A stretch of 36,991 nt of DNA, from positions 1-36,991 of the forward strand of contig BBFD01000006.1 in assembly GCA_001313065.1 (NCBI GenBank), written 5' to 3'. The position numbers and the translations under genes are program-made. Positions 27,172-34,355 of this stretch are shown here, one piece after another (positions within the stretch are counted from its first letter, which is position 1; each line of letters begins with the position of its first letter). This stretch comes from Silvimonas sp. JCM 19000 (GTDB lineage: Bacteria > Pseudomonadota > Gammaproteobacteria > Burkholderiales > Chitinibacteraceae). The notes beneath the pieces are model-generated. The model saw only the letters and a list, made by a program, of their open reading frames with translations. It ran no database searches and was not told the origin of the DNA.

Positions 27172-27263
27172 GAATAGAGCTTGTCCCAGATTGAATTTTG
27201 TATAAGTTTAGCGCTGTAAAGTGCTTTCATTTCTAATCAGAAAATGCCAAAACAACAAGGTAA

Positions 27264-27281
27264 AGGGGCGGTAGCGCCCCT
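27264..27281 (-). terminator. Hairpin after peptide gene A
   Basis: AGGGGCG-GTAG-CGCCCCT is a perfect seven-base stem just downstream of the stop at 27290. On the minus strand it is followed by TTACCTTGTTGTTTT, a weak U-tract, so it may attenuate rather than fully stop transcription into CPBP1 and the exporter genes. Confidence 0.5.
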
Positions 27282-27289
27282 CATTTCAG

Positions 27290-27563
27290 CTATTTGCTTT
27301 GCCCGTGGATATGGACTTGAATCCGCCCGCTGTTCTGGCCATAGCCGCCATAACCCGAGCCGAGCGTCGCCTTCGGCAGGCCGTTATGCGGGGTATGATT
27401 TTTTTGTACCCTGAGGCTATCCATTTGCCAATTTGATATGCCGTGATTCCGCGACTGCTATTATCCAGCAGGCGAACTCCCCCTCGTACGAGTCCTATTG
27501 CTACTCTGCTACATTTCCTCCGCCGCCAATTTGCAATACTTCCACATGAGTCAATTCACGCAT
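27290..27563 (-). CDS. Double-glycine leader peptide A (bacteriocin-like), frameshifted
   Basis: The ATG at 27563 is preceded by AGGAG (27575-27571). The leader MRELTHVEVLQIGGG is typical for C39 substrates, with cleavage after GG. An apparent TAG soon after GGNVAE reflects an indel. The restored frame reads VAIGLVRGGVRLLDNSSRGI, TAYQIGKWIASGYK and, after a seven-A run with two extra bases at 27399, HNGLPKATLGSGYGGYGQNS and GRIQVHIHGQSK with TAG at 27290. The mature peptide would be about 75 residues, positively charged, with a GYGGYG tail. It is absent from single-frame views because of the two breaks. Confidence 0.68.
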
Positions 27564-27603
27564 GGTGATTCTCCTGAAATGCAGCGGATTCGCGCTGCCC
27601 GAT
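27553..27603 (-). repeat. Copy 1 of a 51-bp repeat spanning ribosome binding site and start
   Basis: From the fifth codon of peptide A back through its ribosome binding site, 51 bp are identical at 49 positions to 30735-30785 before peptide D. The differences are A/C at 27558 and A/G at 27568. Confidence 0.92.
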
Positions 27604-27782
27604 CTAATTGCTCATTAAGAGCCTAGCGGCATCCACGCGACCGTCGTTGCTGAAACGCCATACACAAGTCGAGGAGTCGCCCGGGTAAGATCATTGCCGC
27701 TGCTTTTCTGAACCGCGCAAGAGCCGGGTCGATAGCAATTATTAAAAAACATGGACTCCCCGCTTAAGCCCGTTTTATCAAT

Positions 27783-28070
27783 TCAACGACTACCATTAAC
27801 CCCGCCAGCACCGGTCACATCACTGCCATAGCCACCATGCCCCGGGCCAGCCCCTGTGCCGCGATTAGTCCCGTAGTAGGCCGGTGGCCCGCAGTAATCG
27901 GTGCTTTGTGCCGCAGGTGGTTCCGGCCGCCAGCGGTCATAGGCTCCCTGTGCCAAAAACCACAATCCGATAAACGCAAGACCGGCACGGGCAAACGCGT
28001 TGAGAGCTGCGCAAGCTTTTGTGCTGAGTGCAGTTGATGCCTCCACGGCAGGGGTGGTGTTTTCATTCAT
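27783..28070 (-). CDS. Leaderless small membrane protein B with bacteriocin-like Gly tail
   Basis: Intact 95-aa product starting MNENTTPAVEASTALSTKA. Residues 27-45 (FARAGLAFIGLWFLAQGAY) form one membrane segment. The tail GPGHGGYGSDVTGAGGVNGS closely matches peptide D (GPGFGGYGGNVTGAGGINGR). No double-glycine leader is present. It may be an immunity protein carrying a mimic of the peptide, a chimera from recombination between peptide genes, or a peptide exported in another way. It lies 65 bp downstream of peptide C on the same strand. Confidence 0.6.
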   Translation of the reverse strand: MNENTTPAVEASTALSTKACAALNAFARAGLAFIGLWFLAQGAYDRWRPEPPAAQSTDYCGPPAYYGTNRGTGAGPGHGGYGSDVTGAGGVNGSR

Positions 28071-28134
28071 CTATGCTGCTGCCTCTGAAATGCTTCTTGT
28101 CGTGGGCGAATAGCAAACACTTTGGGTTGGTTTT

Positions 28135-28335
28135 TTAATGTTTCGAAGCGCGTTGGTGCAGCCGATTTGAATTTGCCGCCAAATGATGTGCTGGACCTTT
28201 CTGCGCCCTGGCTTTATTGATTGTGGAGCGGGCGACACGACGGGCCTGTTTGGTCACGCCCATTAGTGGGTCCAGCCACGCCTGGGCGCCGCCACCGCCT
28301 ATTTGTTGAATTTCGTCACGACTCAATTCGCGCAT
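28135..28335 (-). CDS. Double-glycine leader peptide C (bacteriocin-like)
   Basis: ATG at 28335 has GAGGAGGAATT upstream; a longer frame from 28371 is unlikely because the leader starts here. The leader MRELSRDEIQQIGGG is followed by GAQAWLDPLMGVTKQARRVA, RSTINKARAQKGPAHHLAAN and SNRLHQRASKH. The 66-aa precursor is intact. The mature part is strongly basic (many R and K) and could form amphipathic helices, unlike the Gly-rich peptides A and D. Likely exported by the C39/HlyD pair of this cluster. Confidence 0.75.
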   Translation of the reverse strand: MRELSRDEIQQIGGGGAQAWLDPLMGVTKQARRVARSTINKARAQKGPAHHLAANSNRLHQRASKH

Positions 28336-28370
28336 AATTCCTCCTCTCGGTGGTGCTGCGCCATTCGCCA

Positions 28371-28911
28371 TTAAACGCAGCCGTGCTCATCTATATTTGA
28401 TGCCAGCTTTATTGCCGGAATCCACTCCATTACGTCGCCATGCATATAGGACACACTGCCCCTGGATGAAGCGTATATGTCTCGATAAACAAGGTAATGG
28501 TCGAAGCGCAATTCTTTTACGCCGCACAGGGCAAAGGCTTTAGCTTCCAGCGTCGCTATATTGCTGTCGAGAATTGCTTTAAAGGACTGGAATGCTTGCT
28601 CCCGGCGAAAAAAAATCTGATCGTAGATTTTCTTGCCGGCCGAAGGCTGCGAGGCAAAGCCAATATCTGACATGCTATAGATCGTGACTTTGGCCAATTG
28701 ATCAATGAGTGCGGAGTCGAATTTCTGTTTATTCGCTTCGCCCACTTGTTGTTCGGGTTGCGGGTAGAAATAATCGAGCGCGCGAAAAAAAATTCTGGAC
28801 CACCATATAGCACATCACGGTCGCGATAATGTAATTACCCAAAGTGCGCATAACATCGCGCCAACCCGGTGGTTTCTCGCTGCTGTGGGAAGGTAGGCTT
28901 GCATTAGGCAT
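28371..28911 (-). CDS. Unknown membrane-anchored protein Y1 of the peptide cluster, one frameshift
   Basis: ATG at 28911 gives MPNASLPSHSSEKPPGWRDV and one membrane segment (NYIIATVMCYMVVQNFF). An eight-A run at 28787-28794 (seven expected) breaks the frame, which resumes RALDYFYPQPEQQVGEANKQ. The C-terminal domain has KVTIYSMSDIGF, GKKIYDQIFFRREQAF, TLEAKAFALCGVKEL, GSVSYMHGDVMEW and ends EHGCV. The whole domain aligns with the second copy at 30038-30459. About 179 aa. No family name known to me; two copies beside leader-peptide genes suggest immunity or maturation. Confidence 0.7.
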
Positions 28912-28943
28912 GGACGGTTTTTTTCCGAGGCGGGCCGATCGTC

Positions 28944-29129
28944 GTGAACGATAAAGTCTTTTCGGAGCAATCGCATCGATTGCTTCGGCAAAAAAATTTA
29001 CACCTACTTTTGCGGTACTTGGTTTTTTTTAATTTGCGGGAATATTTGGACGAATCTGTTATTGAACTGCGCCAATTTCCGCAAGCAGCGGTATTGGATT
29101 TCGATTGCAGAAATGCGCAATTATATTAA
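28944..29129 (+). CDS. Possible small protein of unknown role
   Basis: A GTG at 28944 opens MNDKVFSEQSHRLLRQKNLH, then LLLRYLVFFNLREYLDESVI and ELRQFPQAAVLDFD to TAA at 29129. The DNA is A+T-rich and contains seven-A and eight-T runs, so the frame may be wrong. The sequence has helix-like periodicity but no motif. The flanking 29130-29318 holds nothing I recognise. Confidence 0.25.
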   Translation: MNDKVFSEQSHRLLRQKNLHLLLRYLVFFNLREYLDESVIELRQFPQAAVLDFDCRNAQLY

Positions 29130-29318
29130 TTAGAAATCGAGAAAATTCTCATCCGAAACGAGGCCCCTCTGGTAAAGGCAGCGCAGTCAGCCGCGCAGCA
29201 AAATGTTCCAGCTGCTAAGTATCGGCAAAGCTGCTGCATCAATAATGCAGACCAGCGCACGCTGTCGGTGACACGATGCCGGATCGCAGTGGCCGCGCAT
29301 TACACCAGGGAGCCTTGC

Positions 29319-29750
29319 ATGAAACTCTTCCCCGCCTGGGTCTGGTTTGCCTTGGGCTCAGCCTTCTTTGCCGCTTTGACGGCCTTGTTCGGCAAGTTGG
29401 GCGTAACTGGCGTCAACTCGAACTTCGCCACCTTTATTCGCACCATCGTGATTCTGATCGTCACCGCCGGCATTCTGTCCTTACGCGCCGAGTGGCAAAA
29501 GCCGGGGGCCATTCCGGCCTATAGCTGGGTGTTTCTGCTGTTGTCGGGCGTAGCCACCGGTTTGTCGTGGCTGTGTTATTACCGCGCCTTGCAGATCGGC
29601 CCGATGAGCAAGGTGGCGCCCATCGACAAATTGAGCGTGGCGATCGCGATCTTGTTGGGCGTGCTTGTTGTGGGGGAGAAGTTGACGTGGCCGGTGGCGG
29701 TGGGCGGCGGGCTGATTGTGGCCGGGTCTATCGTGATTATCGTGTTCTGA
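29319..29750 (+). CDS. EamA/DMT-family small transporter (143 aa)
   Basis: The ATG at 29319 is preferred over 29268 because CAGGGAG precedes it and the product starts with the first membrane helix: MKLFPAWVWFALGSAFFAAL. Four to five helices follow, including ATFIRTIVILIVTAGILSL and SWVFLLLSGVATGLSWLCYY, then the EamA block RALQIGPMSKVAPIDKLSVA and the last helix GGGLIVAGSIVIIVF. One EamA unit is present, so it should act as a dimer, exporting a small metabolite. It is the only confident plus-strand gene inside the peptide cluster. The 287 bp after it hold no clear gene. Confidence 0.85.
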   Translation: MKLFPAWVWFALGSAFFAALTALFGKLGVTGVNSNFATFIRTIVILIVTAGILSLRAEWQKPGAIPAYSWVFLLLSGVATGLSWLCYYRALQIGPMSKVAPIDKLSVAIAILLGVLVVGEKLTWPVAVGGGLIVAGSIVIIVF

Positions 29751-30037
29751 TTGCGTGTGCGACGGAATCAGCGCACAGACTGGCGCGGCGCGATACCCCC
29801 TTGGGCAAACGAAACAATAGTTCAACGCGCCTCTCGGCTTGCGCCATTGCTCCGATGACGCCTGCTAATCACACAACCCATCCGGCTAGCCGCGATTTAC
29901 GGATGTCGCGGCCAGGCGTGATGAAAGCGAGCAGCGCGGCGGGCCGACAGGGCGTGCTGGCGCGGGCTATATATGCCTGGCGCTTGCAGGAAATGCGGAT
30001 TGCTCGCTTTCCTGTACTTGCAGTGCGCTGGAATATG

Positions 30038-30459
30038 TCAAAAGCACCCATGGTTAATGATGACTGTGGCGAAATCGCTGGCGCGCATTTGCAGCATCAC
30101 ATCGCCTTGCATTACGGAAATTTTATCGCCAGATTGTTTTAGTTTTGCCAGATATTGACCGAACTGAGGGGCGTGCAATGCCTGCATGCCGCACAATGCA
30201 AATGCTTTTGCCTCAGGCGTGGCGTTTTTTTTATCTTGCATGACAGCGCTGAAAACGGCGAGGGCGTTTTTTTTGTTTTTTCATGATTCTGTCGTAGATG
30301 ATTTTTTCCTGGTAGTTCATGCGCAATAAAGCCCGACAACGACATGCCATATAGCGTTACGCCAGAGAGGGCAGCCGCAATCTTGTCCGGGTCGTCACGC
30401 TGCGGGATTGCATATGTGTATGTAGAAATCACCATAATTACAAGAATTAGCTTTCTCAT
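30038..30459 (-). CDS. Unknown exported protein Y2, paralogue of Y1, frameshifted
   Basis: ATG at 30459 gives a signal peptide MRKLILVIMVISTYTYA followed by IPQRDDPDKIAAAL. The domain reads GVTLYGMSLSGFI, then, after indels at A-runs near 30305, 30265 and 30224, IIYDRIMKKQKNALAVFSAV, TPEAKAFALCGMQAL, ISVMQGDVMLQMRA and ends NHGCF. Shared with Y1: VT(I/L)Y-x-MS, IYD-x-I, EAKAFALCG, (S)-x-M-x-GDVM and terminal HGC. About 140 aa. It lies 54 bp after peptide D on the same strand, so co-expression is likely. Confidence 0.68.
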
Positions 30460-30512
30460 ATTTTCATGGCGCAGCGGCCATTTGCGTTCGCAAAAGGCCC
30501 GCCTTCTGCGCA

Positions 30513-30745
30513 TTAGCACGCCCGTCCGTTAATTCCACCGGCGCCTGTCACGTTCCCGCCATATCCGCCAAAACCCGGTCCCGCACCATTAAGTAAACTG
30601 CGACCACTGCCACCGTTATAGCCCGGCGATTTGCCGGGCCTGCGCGCATAACGGCAATCTTCGATATAGCACTGGAGCGCATGCGTTGCCAGGCAATGCC
30701 ACCCCCGCCCATTTTTGTGATTTCTTCTTTGCTTAATTCCCGCAT
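30513..30745 (-). CDS. Double-glycine leader peptide D (bacteriocin-like), frameshifted
   Basis: ATG at 30745 has AGGAG at 30756-30752. Leader MRELSKEEITKMGGG, then GIAWQ; an indel near 30685 shifts the frame, which continues HALQCYIEDCRYARRPGKSP, GYNGGSGRSLLNGA and GPGFGGYGGNVTGAGGINGR with AC and TAA at 30513. The precursor is about 77 aa, the mature part about 62 aa, glycine-rich with three cysteines that could form a disulphide. Microcin II-like peptides have similar composition. It is preceded by CPBP2 and followed by Y2. Confidence 0.72.
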
Positions 30746-30785
30746 GGTGGTTCTCCTGAAATGCAGCGGATTCGCGCTGCCCGAT
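30735..30785 (-). repeat. Copy 2 of the 51-bp repeat at a leader-peptide start
   Basis: Matches 27553-27603 at 49 of 51 positions, covering the ribosome binding site and first codons of peptide D and about 34 bp further upstream. Beyond this block the two upstream regions are unrelated. Confidence 0.92.
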
Positions 30786-30801
30786 TTGCACAGATCAGCT
30801 A

Positions 30802-31340
30802 TCAATCTGCTGCTAAAAAAGCCGATAGTCAGGGCAAGGCCGTTTCTGATCGCGTGCAGCGCCCAGGTTATGCACAAGCTTTTGAATACCGAGGCATCTC
30901 GCCAGGTGGCATAGCTATATGCCCACACCATTCCAGCCGCCGTTGCACTTATCGCTGATTGCATTCCTGTTGCAAGGTGGGCCATGCCAAACAGCAAAGC
31001 CGATAGCACGCAGTATTGAAATTTGCGCAGGAATTTTTTTACTCAATTCGTAGCAGCTAATTGAAAAACAATGGTTTCCACCAAAGGCGCCCACAGCAAA
31101 ATATAGAATGCGTCATCGATAATTTCTTTCTTCGACATGTCGAGAGCGTTATTGCCCACATCTAATGTGCCGCTTATCAAAAAAATGGCGTCAGGGCCAA
31201 AATCTGCAGCAAAAAAATCCTATGAGTGTCCATTGAATAAGGAATGCCGATATTTTTTCATTTCGCGGTTGCAGATAACACCATGCCCTTACCAACGCCA
31301 GCTTCATTCTGTTTATCTTTGATAGAGAGCGTTTTGTCAT
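30802..31340 (-). CDS. CPBP-like membrane protein 2, frameshifted
   Basis: ATG at 31340 opens MTKRSLSKINRMKLALVRAW. After a seven-T run with one extra base near 31221 it reads AADFGPDAIFLISGTLDVGN and MSKKEIIDDAFYILLW, then APLVETIVFQLAAYELSKK (two indels), VLSALLFGMAHLATGMQSAI and WALHAIRNGLALTIGF. A six-T run (five expected) hides the end LAAD and TGA at 30802-30804, which aligns with the end of CPBP1. Motif 1 again shows ET for EE; the F-G-x-x-H and H-A-x-x-N-G blocks are kept. About 178 aa with several membrane helices. It precedes peptide D, 57 bp apart. Confidence 0.7.
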
Positions 31341-31628
31341 GGTGATAACAGGTTCAGTTTGGTTCAGTATTTAACAGCGCCTTCTTCTGGTAGCGGGTCG
31401 AATGTGGCTTCAGCCCCGATCGCAATTTGTGGGCAATCGCATTGCCGTGTCTTAAAAAAAATCTACACCAGTTGGAGATGAGTATGATTCCTTATTTGCT
31501 GGAATAATTGCCGCATTTCAGGTGTTGCAGGTTTTTTTAATTGGGGATATTCGGGTTGGAGATTACGATCATCGAAATTGGTCTTATCTGATAAAGATGC
31601 CCGCGCCTTGCAGATATGCCTGCGGAAT

Positions 31629-31668
31629 AAAAAAACGCCGACCAAGCCTGTAAACAGATCGGTCGGCG
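31629..31668 (-). terminator. Terminator of the phytanoyl-CoA dioxygenase gene
   Basis: CGCCGACC ... GGTCGGCG (eight-base stem, 17-base loop) is followed on the minus strand by seven T. It lies 66 bp after the stop at 31734. The remaining stretch down to 31341 shows no clear gene. Confidence 0.85.
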
Positions 31669-31733
31669 TAAATGTTTCCTTGGGCGCAGGAAAACGTTGG
31701 CTCACGGGCAGGCCACGGCCCGCGTGGGGGCGA

Positions 31734-32709
31734 TTACCAGCGATCCAGCCCCAATAATTTGCGGCCCAGCGGATTCAGCTGCGCCACGGCGGAATGGTGT
31801 TTCTCCCATTCTCGCGGATCGCCCGGAAAGGCATCGCCCAGCGGATGCGTTTGCGCAGCCCAGGTATGAATGCGCGCCTGGCGTAGCGGCTCGTTATCGT
31901 AATCCGCGGGGAACATCGAAATGTACTGGCCATGCGCACGCGATTCTCAGAACGGTTCGGGCGCACGCCATGTGCCAGCAAGCTATTAAAAAATCAGTAA
32001 GTCGCCGGGTTCCATTTCTGTATTGACCAGCTCATGGCCGGTGATGTCGGGTGCAAACGGGTTCGAGCCCGGCGGCTGCTTGCTCCACCAGTCTTCAATT
32101 TCGGCAAAAAATGCTGGGCAGGCATTGAAAGCCGCCGGTCTCTGCGTCCTGTTTTTTTCAGCGACAGCACGCCTTGCACGGCCACCGGCAGGGGGCGCTG
32201 CGACACATCTACGTCAAAGTGCACAAAGCCATTGATCTTGCCCGCGGCGCGCGCGCCTTTGTTGGGCGGATTGAGGTTGGCGCGGTCGACCGCCACCCAT
32301 AGATCTTCGCGATCCCAGATATCGACAAAGGCGTCGTAAACGCGCGGATGCTGGCGCGTGGCCCACATGGACGGGTGGTTGTACACCTCGACCATGCCGG
32401 TATTGTTCAGCTCTTTCATTTTGTGATCACGCAGCTGCGGCTTGTACCAGGTGCTGTCATCGTTCGGGTCCATTTCCTGGAATTGCCACAGCATCTCGAC
32501 CACGGCATCGACCTGGTCTTGCGGCACTGCCTGGCGCACGATCACATAGCCTTTGCTGATCCAGTGCTGCCAATCGGCTGCGCTTAACACGCGCAGTGGG
32601 CGGGTCTTTTTGATGTCTTTCAACTGGGTGGTGGCGCCGCGGGCGCAGGGTGGCTGCCATGGCCGTCCGCGTCGGTGGCGGGCGCGATGGCCGGTGCGTA
32701 GATATTCAT
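31734..32709 (-). CDS. Phytanoyl-CoA dioxygenase family protein, frameshifted
   Basis: ATG at 32709 (MNIYAPAIAPATDADGHGSH); an indel near 32645 leads into TTQLKDIKKTRPLRVLSAAD, WQHWISKGYVIVRQAVPQDQ. The 2-oxoglutarate/Fe(II) ligands are FVHFDVDVS (H-x-D) and the second histidine in LLAHGVRPNRSENRVR, whose R binds 2-oxoglutarate. Indels at 32152 (T-run) and 31990 disrupt the middle; the end reads PLGRKLLGLDRW. About 320 aa. The family hydroxylates many small substrates; this one's substrate is unknown. Divergent to an AraC gene 134 bp away, which probably regulates it. Confidence 0.87.
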
Positions 32710-32843
32710 TATGTGTGTCTCCAACGCCTTGTTGTGGAAGCACTATTCTGCGGATGGCGCTGACTTGCGGCACGTACAGGTAGGCGCTGGCACTGATACT
32801 ATTCGGGCGTTTGTAGTGATATCGCATCAACAACGGGGCCGCC

Positions 32844-33721
32844 ATGCGTGCATTTTTTTTGAAGCCATCATTCCCGACCCCGGTGCGTCGTGGGCGTTTC
32901 TGGACCGGCGTCTGGACGACGGCATCCCGTTCGAATGGCATCACCATCCGGAATACGAATTAACGTTGACGCTCAACAGCCGTGGCTATCGTTATATTGG
33001 CGATGACGTGGAACCTTACGACGATGGCGATCTGGTGTTGGTGGGGCCGGGTATGCCGCACAGCTGGTTATCGCGTGAGGCCATTGATGGCAGTCAGCCG
33101 CATGTGGCTTTAGTGGTGTGGTTTACGCGAGAGTGGATCAGTAATCTAACGCGCTCATTGCCGGAATTGCAGCCGGTGCAAGGCATCCTGGCGCGTGCCG
33201 CGCAGGGGCTCAGCTTCGGTGAAGCCACCCGAATGGCGGTGGCGCAGGCAATGATCAAGATGCGCGGCGCGACACCCGCAGCGCGATTGTTATTGCTGCT
33301 GGAAGTCTTGCACGCGCTGTCGCTGGACCATGCTGCCACGCCGCTCTCGAATATCGCGCGCGATGATCCCGCCCAGTTGTCGGCCGAGCCGCGCATTGCG
33401 CGCGTGTTGCAGCATCTGCACACACATTTTGCCGAGCCGATCAGCGCCACGGCGATGGCGCAACTGGCCTGTGTCAGCACGTCGGGTTTGCATCGTATGT
33501 TCAAGCGTCATACCCGCACGACGCTGGTGGATTACGTCACCCGCTTGCGCATCGGCCGCGCCTGTTCGTTATTGATTTCCAGCGCGCGGCCGATTGCGCT
33601 TGTAGCCAATGCGGTGGGCTATAGCAACTTGTCTTTATTCAATCGCCAATTTGCGCGCGTCAAAGGCGAGGCGCCCAGCGCCTTCCGGAAGCGGCATCAG
33701 GCCGTGTTGGCGGGACAGTGA
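32844..33721 (+). CDS. AraC-family regulator with N-terminal cupin sensor
   Basis: The true start is ATG 32844 (MRAFFEAIIPDP once an eight-T run is shortened to six); the longer upstream frame is an artefact of that run. The N-terminal cupin has FEWHHHPEYELTLTLNSRG and DLVLVGPGMPHSW, typical for a small-ligand sensor. The C-terminal part has two helix-turn-helix units: TAMAQLACVSTSGLHRMFKR and IALVANAVGYSNLSLFNRQF, with the P-x-x-FR end (APSAFRKRH). About 292 aa. Likely controls the divergent dioxygenase gene and itself. Confidence 0.9.
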
Positions 33722-33765
33722 TCGGGCAGGGCAATAACGGGCGTCACTGCCGGGTTGCGCGCGGG

Positions 33766-34267
33766 TCAGGACCAGATTCGATCCAGTTGCGGCGCGTAAA
33801 AAATGCAGCGCCTTGCAATATTGCATGACTTCCGCGTCGGCGCTGGTATCGGCCAGCGTGTGCAGCAACAGCTGTATCGCCTGCGCATGCCGTCCCAGGT
33901 TGTGCAGCGTCATCGCGTAAAACGCGCGCAGTGCCGCGTTGTCGGGAAATTCGACTAGCGCATTCTCAAAGACGGTGGCCGATTCGGCATAGCGCCCCAG
34001 TGTGCGCAAGGTGCTGCCCAGACCGATGAATGCGCCGTGCCGGTCGGGCGCAGTCAAGGTGCCGGCCAGCGCGCGTTGGTAGTACGGCACCGCTTGGCTT
34101 TCCAGTCCCAGAACATCAAAGCTCCACGCGCATTGGTACTGCACGGTAGCGTGATCGGGGTATTGCGCCGCCAGTTCGACCAGCGCCTGATTCGCGGCCG
34201 CAGTTGCACCGCTTTCGCGTAATGCGACGGCGGCCGCAAGTTGGTGCGGCAATTCGAGAGAGGCCAT
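33766..34267 (-). CDS. Tetratricopeptide-repeat protein, one frameshift
   Basis: ATG at 34267: MASLELPHQLAAAVALRESG. TPR units include AWSFDVLGLESQAVPYYQRA, GLGSTLRTLGRYAESATVFE and AFYAMTLHNLGRHAQAIQLL, each with the G/A-x3-(F/Y)-x11-A-x3-(F/Y) spacing. A six-T run near 33800 (five expected) shifts the end; restored it is ALHFYAPQLDRIWS with TGA at 33766-33768. About 166 aa, cytosolic, convergent with the AraC gene. TPR proteins of this small type have no fixed role. Confidence 0.82.
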
Positions 34268-34355
34268 AAGTCGGACTCGCGCAATAGTGAAGGGCGATCA
34301 GTGTAGAAGCGCGGGGCGGCGCGGCAAAGCGGATTGTTCCGCTACCGTGTGCTCC

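Noticed and set aside
32711..32843. Longer N terminus for the AraC regulator
   Set aside because: It results from an eight-T run that should be six; the corrected frame starts at 32844, and the upstream part is the divergent promoter region.
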